From Strongyloides papillosus (Eukaryota > Nematoda > Chromadorea > Rhabditida > Strongyloididae), in NCBI GenBank assembly GCA_005656395.1, contig SRSI01000009.1:558001-622000 (forward strand): DNA of 64,000 nt, given 5' to 3'. The notes under the pieces were generated by a model, which saw only the letters and a program-made list of their open reading frames with translations, searched no databases and was not told where the DNA came from. Of this stretch, positions 50,384-61,659 are shown piece by piece (the first letter of the stretch is position 1; every line of letters begins with the position of its first letter). Made by a program: the position numbers and the translations under genes.

Positions 50384-51043
50384 TTATATATTTTTTAAAT
50401 TTAACTTTTTTGTAAAATTGTATAATAATTGTATAATAGTTTTAATAATTTAATTTTAATAAACTTTTTCAGTTGAAAATATAAAGTAGAATATTAAATG
50501 TTTACACTGTATTGAAACATTTTTATAAATAGCATCGATGTACTATATTTGTTGAAAAAAAGGGATATTAATATTTTCTTAAATATTCAGGTTCAAATTC
50601 AATTATTTTAATTATATTTTTAACAAGTAATTATTACTATTAAACTGAAAATAATCATTTACGATATCTATAAGTTATTTTCACTATTTATTTATGCAAA
50701 TACTTTTTAATATTTTTACTTAAATTAATACATATCTTTACGATAAAAACCATTTATTTGTTCAAATACACACTTAACATTTACCTAACCTAATTCTTAA
50801 AAAAGCTTTCACTTTTAGAAAAAAAAGTTCACTTTTAAACATATAACAATAGGTATCATTTAGTGTACCAATTTAAATTTGAATATAAAATGTGTAATTG
50901 TTGATAGAATATAAAAATAACTAATATTCTTTAAAAGTTCCAATTGACACATTTCTTATCACTTAAAATAGCTATTGAAATGTTAAATATAAATTGCATA
51001 TTTTCACATATATTTAACATTTTCCTAATATAAAATCTTTAAA
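50384..51043. other. Intergenic, no gene seen
   Basis: AT-rich spacer with the kleisin 3' UTR and the promoter of the first C6-type gene. Confidence 0.5.
50458..50463 (+). terminator. Poly(A) signal of kleisin gene
   Basis: AATAAA 75 bp after the stop codon. Confidence 0.45.
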
Positions 51044-51596
51044 ATGTATTCATTATTTCTTATATTTTTTGGAATTTTCAACATGCCATTAGTTTTTAAT
51101 TGTGCAGTTTCACATACTGGAAATAATAAACTTAGTACAGTTACAACAACATCATCACCAACAACAACAATGGATTATTATGATGATGATGAAACGACTA
51201 CTACAACCACTATAGCAACAACTACCACGGAATTGGCAACAACAACAACTACAACACCTAGACGTAATTTTTTTATATTAAAAAAATTATTTATTTTTAA
51301 CTTTTTAAGCTTGTAATAGTTGTAGACCATTAGTACATACATTGAATGGTGCTGGAAGCATTGATTTTACAGAAACAGAATATCTTAGTGTTGATACAGG
51401 TTGCAGCACGGTAATCATCGAGTGTTCAACAACAGTAGCTGGAGAAGCAGTATCTTTTTATTATGACGGTGACCTAACGGCAGATACAAATAATCTTGCT
51501 ACCATAGAAAGAGTATTAAATTGTGATGGAAATGGTGAATGGCAAAGTGTGATTGCTGGAGGGGCCGTTACTTCAATTGAATGTATTTCAGCATAA
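51044..51596 (+). CDS. Mucin-like secreted C6-domain protein
   Basis: Exons 51044-51263 and 51310-51596, phase 1; 168 residues. It has a signal peptide (MYSLFLIFFGIFNMPLVFNC), a Thr-rich, presumably O-glycosylated spacer with an acidic DYYDDDE patch, then a domain opening CNSC and continuing VDTGCSTVIIEC, RVLNCDGNGEWQ and SIECISA. The six cysteines and the Thr-rich lead match the nematode C6 domain, found in large families of secreted or cuticle-associated proteins of unknown function. The exon break falls between spacer and domain. A paralogue follows directly downstream. Confidence 0.85.
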
Positions 51597-51900
51597 ATAT
51601 GATAAATGCAAAACTAATCTAGTTTATTATTTTTATAATACCTTCAAACATTCTTTTTTGTCTATTAATTATTTAACAATAAATTAATAAAATAAATTAA
51701 ATATAACTTGGTATAATATTGTAGAACGAAGAAATAATTTATAAAGTTAAAAGAAAATGGAGAGATCATTGACAAATGTGAAAGTTTTTGAAACATCAAA
51801 CTGTTGACATATATAAAAGTACTTTAATATCATTAAACTATCAGTGATTTTTCAACTTAATATTTGAGTATTTAAAATTTAGAATCTATTTTTAGTTGAT
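51597..51900. other. Promoter of second C6-type gene
   Basis: Short AT-rich spacer. A TATA box (TATATAAAAG, 51810-51819) lies about 80 bp before the next start codon. Confidence 0.5.
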
Positions 51901-52451
51901 ATGAATTATAATAATTTATTTAAATATTTTTTATTTTCCATACTTTATAATGCATCTGAATTTTGTATGACTACTTCTGGAAATACATTAACTACTACCA
52001 CAACTTCATTACCGTTAGTAACTACAACCTCTTTAACTACTACTGTAACAATTACGCAAACAACGACAACTACAGCATTAACAACAACAACTACTAATGG
52101 TATGTTTATTTTAATTATTTGTCTAATTAAGATTTTTAAGCTATCACTTGTGGAACAATTACTGTATTGAAAAATGATCCTGCAAATTCTTTAGATATAA
52201 CACAAACAGAAACACAACAACCTGATGGAACTTCTGTCTTAGAATTAGAATGTGTATCACCTGATCCATTAACAACAGTAACTCTATTTTGGAATGATGG
52301 AAGAAATGGTATGACAGCGAGTACAACAAATACAATAACAGCAAGCTTAAATTGTGGAAATAATGGAAATTGGGAATTAACACAACCTGACCCCGCAACG
52401 GGAAATGACGTAACGACAGAAATTACAGAAATAGAATGTTTATTCATTTAA
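51901..52451 (+). CDS. Second mucin-like C6-type protein, reduced cysteines
   Basis: Exons 51901-52099 and 52141-52451, phase 1; 169 residues. The architecture matches the upstream gene: N-terminal hydrophobic segment (YNNLFKYFLFSILYN), Thr-rich spacer (TTTTTALTTTTTN), exon break, then the C6-like domain (ITCGTITVL, LELECVSP, SLNCGNNGNWELTQ, ITEIECLFI). Only four domain cysteines remain against six in the neighbour, so one disulfide has probably been lost. The two genes are about 300 bp apart and the same size, so they look like a tandem duplication. Confidence 0.8.
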
Positions 52452-52542
52452 AATTATAAAAATGTTTGTTTAGAAATTGGTAAGATATGATAGTTACAAA
52501 GAGTGACGTAGAATTAATTCGATTAATTATTTATTACATTTT

Positions 52543-53019
52543 TTAAGTATTTTTTACTTTCATACTAAGTATATGATAACCAAAAGGACCTAGGATTGGT
52601 TCTTCACTTAATGGTATTACACCAAATAAATTATCTTTTATAGGATTTTTCTTAATAGAAAATATGTTTGTAAAATAAGATGGATCAATGAACATTTTTC
52701 TTTTATATATAAGCTTTTTTCGCCTCTCAGTTTTACATTTATCATTGATCCAAACATATAGCTGTGAATTTTTTATTAATTTCTTTTGAATATCAAATGT
52801 AACTACTCCATAATAATTTGTTATTCCAAATACTATTGCTTCATCATTTTTATACCATTTATATTTAAAAATACTTACTTCACCATTCCTATATGGTTCA
52901 TAATCACAGTGTAATAACAATTCAATTCTTGTAAAATTTTGATAACCTCCATTTTTACAATTAACACACATTACAAGTAAAAATAATACAATGTATTGTA
53001 TTTTAAATAAATTAAACAT
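52543..53019 (-). CDS. Divergent transthyretin-like secreted protein
   Basis: Single exon, 158 residues. Signal peptide MFNLFKIQYIVLFLLVMCVNC. The mature sequence has the nematode transthyretin-like plan: FTRIELLLHCDYEPYRNGEV (first strand with Cys), KYKWYKNDEAIVFGITNYYG, VVTFDIQ (strand after the 'nG.F' turn) and LYVWINDKC (the 'y..hdC' strand). It is divergent: the usual kGxLxC opening and two of the four cysteines are not obvious. TTL proteins are abundant nematode secretory products; most have no known function, and TTR-52 binds phosphatidylserine. It is convergent with the C6 gene pair. Confidence 0.6.
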   Translation of the reverse strand: MFNLFKIQYIVLFLLVMCVNCKNGGYQNFTRIELLLHCDYEPYRNGEVSIFKYKWYKNDEAIVFGITNYYGVVTFDIQKKLIKNSQLYVWINDKCKTERRKKLIYKRKMFIDPSYFTNIFSIKKNPIKDNLFGVIPLSEEPILGPFGYHILSMKVKNT

Positions 53020-54551
53020 ATTTAATTGTTTTATATAAAAATTGTTCTATATTTTAAAAAGAAAATTGTTGCAGAAACTGTTGTATGTATAATTTAAGAA
53101 ATACTGATTATTATATACGTACATAATATAAAAATTAAGATAGAATCACTTAAAATTAGCATAATACTTCTTATTTGATCAAAAATAATAAATAAAAACG
53201 TTAATTTTTTTCTGTATAATGTTATATGCCAATTGATAATATTAAATTATTCATAAAAAATATAATATTAATTCTTATATATAAATTTTTAAAGGTAGTA
53301 CATTTAAATGATTACATAATTAGTTATCATATATCTAAAATTGAATATCTTCATTTTTCAAAAAACTTATTAGAATAATTTGTTTATAATTATTGCGATT
53401 CTAAATCATTTATGATGTAATATTTTAATACAACCACTTGAAGGCCATGCTTTCACTTGGCTCTGTTTAAATTTCCAGATCATTCTGCTAAGATTTTTTT
53501 CCTAAAGAGCTATAACCACTATAGGGTAAATAACTTATCTCAATTTTAACTGATTCATTTATTATAATGCTTCTCCACTCTTCTAGAAATCTACTTTTCA
53601 AATGAATGATAAATCATTTTATTTCATTTACTTTGAAGAAAGTTAATCGAGTCACATTATCATACAAAAAACGGTTTTTAAAGATAATTTAGCCAATTTT
53701 GGCCAGACTTTATTTAAATATGTTTTTCCCATCAAGTTAAAAAACTTATAATTTAATTATTTGATCATGAAAGTAGGCTAAAATGTGAAGATAGTAGTTA
53801 CAAAAACACAATTTTTGTAATAAACATTTAAAGCGCTAAAATATCATTGATTTTTAAATATCAAAATTGAAATGTGTAGAGGTAAAAGGCCAAAATAAAA
53901 AAATTTTACTAATGTAATTATCACAAAGTTAAACATAAAAATACATCATTATTTTATCAAAATTTGTTATTCATAATTGGAAGATCTTCTCGGTTCCTTC
54001 ATATTGATTGTCCAATGTTGTATAAATTATTTAAAAATAAGCAATAAATGAATCAAAGATTAGAAATGTGAATTTTATACTTTTTCGTTTATCTATATTT
54101 ATCAAATAGTAAATAACACGAAAGATTCTTAGTATATTTATTTTTAGTATAACTATCATTTAAATATTTTAAGGAAATGAATAAGCATAGTACCTTTCTT
54201 ACATAGAATGTTTTTAATAACTCAAATTACGAAAAAAAAATTAGAGTAATTTAAAAAAAATTAGATAATTTATGTGATGGTGGAAATTTTATAATCATAT
54301 TTTTGTTTGTCTTCTAGGAAAAATTATAAAATAAAGATCAACAAATAAAACTAAAGGAAAATAAATTTTAAAATATTTTTGTTTTTAAAAACATTTCAAA
54401 AATAATGGTTATAAATAAAATATAATTTAATACAAGAATTTTAACAAACACTGTTTCATCTTTTTGCATTATAATGAGTGATTATATATATTTTTTTAAT
54501 AATTGAAAACCATCACAATCAAAATTGGACATATGTTTTAAGAAAAAAAAT
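53020..54551. other. Intergenic, no gene seen
   Basis: AT-rich; 53440-53600 is somewhat richer in C and G but shows no open frame or fold that I can name. Confidence 0.45.
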
Positions 54552-54813
54552 TGTTATACAGAAAATACATGCATCAAAGGAATGGTATTAGCGAAGGACG
54601 TGTCAGACTTTAACGGAACGATTAATCATTGTCTAAGGATTCAAACTGAAAGTATAAAAACTCATTCTCATTTTATATTATAGTTATATATGTATTAATA
54701 CATTTATATTATATTGTAACAAACTTCCTTTTACGTAAATAAAGCCTTAACTTAAAGAAACCGCTACATTCACGAATCCAGAAGACCCTCCTCGGAGGAC
54801 TCCCAGGATTACA
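54552..54813. mobile_element. Probable solo LTR of a retrotransposon
   Basis: A 262-bp block with mixed composition stands out from AT-rich flanks. It starts TGTTATACAG and ends AGGATTACA, i.e. TGT...ACA with an imperfect terminal inverted repeat (TGTTA / TTACA). It is flanked by a 4-bp AAAT on both sides (54548-54551 and 54814-54817), a possible target-site duplication. Inside, in U3-R-U5 order, are a TATA box (TATAAAAA, 54653-54660) and AATAAA (54738-54743), then a C-rich 75-bp tail. No internal coding region is adjacent, so it would be a solo LTR (BEL/Pao or Gypsy class). AAAT matches occur easily by chance in this DNA. Confidence 0.5.
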
Positions 54814-55897
54814 AAATAACATTAAATCGCTATTTATGCTTAGTTTCAACAACTCTCAAAATCAAAAAATTAGCTGATTTTGTAAATTTCTAATAAAATT
54901 AAGCAAAATTCAGATTTACGATTAAATTAAAAAGACAATCTACTCCGAATGAAGTAAATAATTTAAGTAAATTAATAACTATTATTGTTAAATATCATAT
55001 AAAAAACATGCAAATTGATTAATATATTACTTTGACTAAAATTTTATGATTTAGACAATAAATAAATTTAGAACAGTAATGTCACATAAATAATCAAATA
55101 TTTATACTGAAGATATATAATGTAAAGAAGAAAAATATTTGCTAAGATGTAAAGTGTTAGAATTAAAACAATAAATTATTGCCACTACACTTTAAATCAC
55201 ATATTGTTAAATAAGAAAGTTTAATAAAACAATTTAAATATTATTCATTGAGTATCGAATTCTTTAATTAAGAATTATCTAATAATAAAACATAATTTCA
55301 TTAAAATTCGTAATACTAAAATTTATACATTTAATCTTTTGACAGATTATTTCTAGTATTGTAAAGTATTTTTTTTAACTTTAAAGTAAATTTTTAAATT
55401 TTATTCTTATTTTAAATGTTATGTGATTTAATAATATCTTAACACTAATCACCTATCAATCCCCATAAGAATTTACTCAAACTTTTGTGAACTTAAATAT
55501 TCTTACTATATAATCACAGTATTTTCTTAAGTTTTAGAAATACCTTAAGACTTGTTATACGATAATAATTATGCTAGCCTATATGTGTTATTGTTTTTAT
55601 AACTTTTTATATATTTATAATAATTTATTTTAAAACAAGCAAAATATGATAATAAGTCTAAAATTTTTTTATAAAAAAATTGATTTTGATAATTAATAAC
55701 AGTTATAAATTTATGCTAATTTTATATTCTAGAGGCAATCGTATTAGCACAATAAACAAATTAATTATTTTAGTATATAACAAAGTATTTTTTACTATCC
55801 ATGTTCTGAATTACCAATTGTTTTAGTTTTCATACATATTTTTCCAGCATTAATTATAAATAAACTATTCACAAAACTTTGATTTGAAATACTAAAA
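54814..55897. other. Intergenic, no gene seen
   Basis: AT-rich spacer with the promoter of the alkaline phosphatase gene. Confidence 0.5.
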
Positions 55898-57714
55898 ATG
55901 TTGTTTCAACGATTCTTTACAATTGTGTTATTGTTTATCAACTTTTATAATTGCTTTTCTCAACTAAAAGAAGAATGTAAGTTACAAGACAACTTTTAAC
56001 TTTCATATTATTAGATGATCACACTTTTTGGAAATCATTATCAAAAGAATTTCTCGAAAACAAAATTAGTTACCTCAAATCACTTGGTGTTCAAATAACA
56101 AAAAATTCTAAACCAAAAAATGTTATCTTATTTATTGGAGATGGAATGGGTACAACAATAACAACTGTTTCCCGTATAGTAAAAAATCAAAATATTTCCG
56201 CTGAAACAGGTAAACCAATTTTTGACCAAACACCTCTATCATTTGAAAAATTTCAAACATCCGGTATGGTACGTACTCATTCTTTAGACTTGCATGTTGG
56301 AACATCTGCAGCAGGAGCATTAGCAATGACAACAGGACAAAAGTCTAAAAGTGGACTTGTTAATATTAAACCAACTTCAGACTTAAATACATGTAAAGTC
56401 AAAGAAGAAGAAAAACAATTTAATTCCCTTGTTTTTGAAGCTTTAAAGAATAAAATTAAAGTCGGATTAGTGACAACAACTAGAATATCTCATGCTACGC
56501 CAGCAGCTCTATATGCTTTTAGTAAAAGTAGATTTTATGAAGCTGACCACCAATTTGAATCAGATGTACAAAGAAACAACTGTGACGATATAGCAAAACA
56601 AATTGTTGACTATCCAGCAAATCAATTTTCTGTTATATTTGGAGGTGGACGTTCATATCTAACACCGAAAAATGAAAAAGATCCTATATATAAAAATATG
56701 ACAGGAACTAGGCTGGATGGGAGAAATATTATAAAAGAATGGGAACAACTTAGTGAGAATCATAAAATTTTCTTCACAAAAGATGATTTATTAAATAACA
56801 ATCTTCCATCAAAATCCAAAATTCTCGGTGTATTTTCTCCATCACATTTAGAATATTTTGAAATGAAAAATGAATTGGACAAAGAAACACAACCAACTTT
56901 AGAAGAAATGACAGAAAGTGCAATTAAGTTATTATCTAAAGATAATGATAAGGGATATTTTTTAATGGTAGAAGGAGGATTAATTGACGTTGCAGCTCAT
57001 GAAAATAAAGGTTATGTTGCATTCAGTGAAACACGAGAATTTGATAAAGCAATTGCTAAAGCACACCAACTGACAAAAGAGATCGCTTCAAAATCAAATA
57101 AATATAATGTCGAAGATACATTAATTATTGTAACAGCAGATCATTCACATCCATTAAATTTCAATGGATTCCCAAAAAGGAAAAAATCAGTCCTTGGAGC
57201 GAATATGGCAAATTTTTCAAAAGTTACCGTACCATCCGACAATAAGACGATGCCAAATTTAATGTTTACATCTGGTCAAGGATTTAATACAATGTTTTCC
57301 AAAGATCCAAATACAGGGGCATACATAAGAAATAACTTAACTGATGAAGATTTTAAAGATCCAAACTTTTTGGTGCCAAGTTGTATTTTGAGTAAATATG
57401 GATCACATGGTGGAGAAGATGTGAGTTCATTTTCCACAGGACCACTATCATATATTTTCTCGGGTAATTATGATAATACACAAATTGCTTACAATATTAA
57501 ATATGCCTTATGTATCAATGATCAAGATGAACTAAATGTTTGTGACGAAATTTCTCGTACAAATATGGAATACTTAAGTGAAAAATTGGAAACATATAGA
57601 ACGATATTGATATATACATTATGTATTTGTCTTTTTGCGATAGTGTTGTTGATGTTTATTAGTTTTGATTATTTTAAATCAAAAAATACGATAGTAAATA
57701 ATGTAGAAATATAA
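55898..57714 (+). CDS. Alkaline phosphatase, C-terminal membrane anchor
   Basis: Exons 55898-55976 and 56015-57714, phase 1; 592 residues. Signal peptide MLFQRFFTIVLLFINFYNCF. Family motifs: KNVILFIGDGMGT (metal Asp69), the nucleophile region HVGTSAAGALAMTTG (Ser124), VTTTRISHATPAALYAF, SRFYEAD (phosphate-binding Arg), FGGGRSYL, MVEGGLIDVAAHENK (metal Glu and Asp, last His kept), VTADHSHPL (metal Asp-His) and SHGGEDVSSFS (metal His). The Asp that normally precedes the nucleophile (DSA) is Thr here, and IDHGHH is IDVAAH, but the core zinc ligands are present. The enzyme hydrolyses phosphomonoesters at the cell surface. The end has a strong TM helix (LIYTLCICLFAIVLLMFISF) followed by a 16-residue charged tail, so a type-I anchor looks more likely than a GPI anchor. 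Confidence 0.93.
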
Positions 57715-57985
57715 AATTATTCAATTGCAAAATAAATAAATGTTTTATGTATAAAAGATATTTATTTCTTTTTTTTTAAAAAAATAAGAAATAAAACTTA
57801 AAAACTTCCAAAATGATCTTTAAATACTATTAATTTTTCGAGCGAAAAATAACTTCTTCAACAATAAATCCAACTACCACTATATAAACATTATACCAAA
57901 TAACTTTTATATGGAAAGTTCCGCATTTGTTCACGAAAATACATATTTATCATTTTTTTAATTAATTCTATTTAACATAAGCACA

Positions 57986-59963
57986 ATGGAGAATGATATT
58001 ATTTTTACACCACTGTGAGTTTTTACATATATATTTTTTTTAAATTTAACTGAAAATTTCTAGCGGAGCAGGACAAGAAGTTGGTAGATCATGTCATCTT
58101 CTACAAATTCGTAATAAAAATATCATGTTAGATTGTGGAATTCATCCAGGCTTATCAGGAGTGGATTCACTACCATTTATAGATTCTTGTGATATGGATA
58201 CAATAGATATGCTTCTAGTAACACATTTTCATTTAGATCATGCAGGTGGTGTTCCATTTATTTTAACAAAAACACGATTTAAAGGAAAATGTATCATGAC
58301 ACAAGCTACAAAGGCTATTTATAAAATTTTAATGACTGATTATTTAAGATTAGGTTCTAAAGATAGCAATAGAATTATGTTTAATGAAGAAGATCTCGAA
58401 CAAAGTTTAAAAAGAATTCAAACTGTTGATTTTCATGAGGTTAATGAAATTGATGGTGTAACTATTACAGCATATGTAGCAGGTCATGTTCTTGGTGCTT
58501 GTATGTTTGCCATTGAAATCGATGGGTTAAAAGTATTATATACTGGTGATTTTTCAAGAGTTGAAAGTAGACATTTGTGTTCTGCTGATATTCCTCCTTT
58601 CAAACCAGATGTTTTGATAACTGAAGCTACCTTTGGATGTCAAAATCATGAATCTCAGGAAGTAAGGGAAAAAAGATTTATTACTATGATTAGTGCTGTT
58701 ATGAAGAGGGGAGGGAAGTGTCTCATTCCAGCATTTGCAGTTGGTACAGCACAAGAATTAATGCTCATTCTCGATGAAATGTGGGAGAAAAATAAACGTT
58801 TTCAAAAAATTCCTATTTATTATTGTAGTGGTTTGGCAAAAAAGTGTATGGCTGTATACCAAACATTCTTAAGTAGTATGAATAATAGGATTCAACAATC
58901 AACTACTACTAACCCATTTCACTTTAGGCACATTCAAAATTTAAAATCTATTGATGCAATAAACGAAAAAGGTCCTTGTGTTGTTCTAGCATCACCAGCT
59001 ATGTTACAAAGTGGAATGTCACGGGAATTATTTGAAAGATGGTGCACTGACGGTAAAAATTGTATTGTTTTAGCAGGTTACTCTGTTGAAGGGACATTAG
59101 CAAAACATTTATTAACAGATCCCGATGAAATTGTGGCTATGAATGGTCAAAGACTTCAACTCAAGATGCAAATTGTTTCTTGTTCCTTTGCAGCTCATGT
59201 CGATTATCAGGCAGCATCAGATTTCTACCTAAAGTTAAAACCAGAAAAATTGATACTTGTACATGGTGAAGCTAATGAAATGGCGAGAAAGCAAACTGCA
59301 TTAGTAAATTTGTTTAAAAAAGAGGGACAAGAAACAGAAGTTTTTAGTCCGAAAAATTTAGAGCAATTAAACATTAATATCGACAAAGACAGATTATTAT
59401 TACTTCGTGGTACTATATCAGAGAAACCATTAAAATCTGGTGATAGGTTGGAAGGTGTCATGGTCAAGCACAGTGCATACTATCGACTTATCTCCCCTGA
59501 AGAGATTTTAAAATATACTGGAATAAAAGCACATAATCACTTCCAAACTATATGGCATGTTATGGAATCGGGTTTTGAAAATTTAAAATTTAATCTCTGC
59601 CAATTAACTAATGATGTTAAAATTGATCAGTTAATTATGAATGTGGGTAACTCTGAAGCTCCAGCTTTCAAAGTTACACTTTATAATGATGACATGATTT
59701 TATATATATATACAAGATCGAAAAAAGTAGCCTTATGTTATCAATGGGGTCCATTACAGGATATATATGCTGATTGTATAGCAGGTGCAATAATTCATGC
59801 TAATTTAAATCCATTACCAATTAAGAGTAAGTTGTTTAACTTTATACATTCACTAGTAATTTATTTTTCAGCTATGTTAAAATTAGAAGAGTACAATTAT
59901 GTACCATCTATTAATCAAGTCATCATTGATCATAATTTTGATGATAAGAAAATGGAAGAATAA
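57986..59963 (+). CDS. cpsf-3: CPSF73, pre-mRNA 3'-end endonuclease
   Basis: Exons 57986-58014, 58064-59826 and 59872-59963; 627 residues with the last intron removed. Metallo-beta-lactamase/beta-CASP protein: PLGAGQEVGRSCHLL, MLDCGIHPG, the zinc motif THFHLDHAGG, AGHVLGACMFAIE, YTGDFSR, the beta-CASP motif LITEATFG, then SFAAHVDYQAASDF and LVHGEANEM. All catalytic His/Asp residues are present, so this is the active CPSF73 type rather than inactive CPSF100; INTS11 is less likely given the IHPG and C-terminal CPSF73-like region. It cleaves pre-mRNA at the poly(A) site and histone pre-mRNA, in the nucleus. A 45-nt GTAAGT...TTTCAG segment at 59827-59871 is open in frame and should be spliced (phase 1). 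Confidence 0.94.
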
Positions 59964-60988
59964 TTAATTGTTTTCTATATATAAATAAATGTTTCAATGT
60001 GAAATTTTTAAATGTAATATTAAATTTATTATTATTATTCGTTTTAACGAAATTTGTAATTTTAAAAGTGGTCGTGAAGTATAATCATTAATATTAATTT
60101 TTGATTACTTTAAAATTTTAACAATAAATATTTTTAAAATAATTGAGATGAATATTAAAAGTTCATCATTGATATTCTCAGTCAAATTGTTATTATTTTG
60201 AATGTATGTGAAATTTAGTAATATAATTAGTTTAACTTTAGAGATATTTGTCCTTTGAGCTTGCTATATTATGTATGAATTTTTTATTTTTTTTTTATTG
60301 AGAATGTGTATAAACTGCTATAACTATTGAAAATTTTATTTCAAGTTTTACATACAGAAGAAATGTAGTTTTTATATAGAAGTTAAAATTTTATTGTTAA
60401 TTTTTATCAACAAAGTTTGCTGACACATTATTTCTGTCCCTTTTTAATAATTTTGAAACAATGAAATATTACTTTTATCAGAGTATAATTTGTTTGATAT
60501 AAAACAAGACCTGTTTTATTAATTTCTATTTAAACTTTTTTATATAAAAGAATAATTTTAACAATAAAAATTATAATAAATAAAAGTATTTAAATGATTT
60601 GTCATAGTTTTTTAATCAAAATAACATATGATGAGTATATTTTGAAAAACAAGTGTTATTAAAAACACTGAAAAATTTTCTTTTCTACTTTTATTGAATG
60701 CATATATAGTAAATTTTTAATGCCAAACAGAAAAAAAAATACTTTATTATTGTTGTAAAATAATAAAAATGGAGAATTGAAGCATAAAGATTATAGGTTA
60801 AGTAATTATTTTGTTTGAAAGAGAAAATTATATACTTTAAGGGAATTCAAAGATTATAAAAAAATAAAATTGAGGATAAAAGATTAAAATATCTGTTATC
60901 TATAATTTTGGAATAATGATTATCGAAGTAGTTAAAGTTTTATTATTTCCATGAGATTTATGAATTAAATCTATTTAATTTTTTCAAT
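59964..60988. other. Intergenic, no gene seen
   Basis: AT-rich spacer between CPSF73 and PEN-2 genes on the same strand. No feature recognised. Confidence 0.5.
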
Positions 60989-61444
60989 ATGACAAATACG
61001 CGAAATAATCAAGGAAATGAGAATGTTCGAAGTAGAGGTCACCACTCAGGTGAAAATACTATAGAACGTGTAGTTCATGCAGCAAACATTCATCCAGAAC
61101 ATTCTCATAAATCTATGGATAAAAAACTCGATGAATGTAAAAAATATTTTAAATTTGGTTTTTTTCTTTTACCTTGTATTTGGTTAATTGTTGTAATTAC
61201 TTTGTTTCACGAATATAGGAATAAAAATAGCCAATATGAAAAAAAAGAAGAAGTTAAAAAATGTATGTTTTTATAGACTTCATACTAAATATTTTAATTA
61301 ATAATTACAGATTTTCAATGGTCATTAATTGGATGTGGAGTTTATGTGATTATCTTCATTGGGTGGTTATCCTTTTACATAAATGCCTATAGGAATGATG
61401 CTGATTGGGCTTATAAAATTGGAGCTATATATGCTATAAAATAA
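60989..61444 (+). CDS. pen-2: PEN-2, gamma-secretase subunit
   Basis: Exons 60989-61262 and 61311-61444, phase 1; 135 residues against about 101 in other animals. The core matches PEN-2: DECKKYFKFGFFLLPCIWLI (family: LCRKYYLGGFAFLPFLWL), VITLFHEYR, then KKYFQWSLIGCGVYVIIFIG and WLSFYINAYR. PEN-2 binds presenilin and triggers its endoproteolysis; gamma-secretase cuts Notch (LIN-12/GLP-1) and other type-I membrane proteins. Two differences: a ~45-residue His/Asn-rich N-terminal extension, and a C-terminus (DWAYKIGAIYAIK) in which the conserved DYLSF-type motif is not recognisable. Confidence 0.88.
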
Positions 61445-61659
61445 TTGTTTTTAAAATTATAACTAATGATTAAATACAGATTACGATAATATGGTTGTAT
61501 AATAACAATATTAATTCCTGACGACATATCATAGGGAAGTAAATTTACTCTATTTGCTTTGTATTCTTGATATTCGATAAAGTTAAATAAAAAGTTTTTC
61601 TAAGTTGTTTCTTATTGTACGTCTATCACTCAATTTATTTTAACAATTTTTATAATAAG

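Noticed and set aside
53440..53600. Composition island as a possible gene or RNA
   Set aside because: No open frame, fold or known RNA motif could be recognised.
54601..54813. Alternative LTR start at TGTCAG (54601)
   Set aside because: The flank there (GACG) does not match the 3' flank (AAAT), while the start at 54552 gives a matching AAAT and a better terminal inverted repeat.
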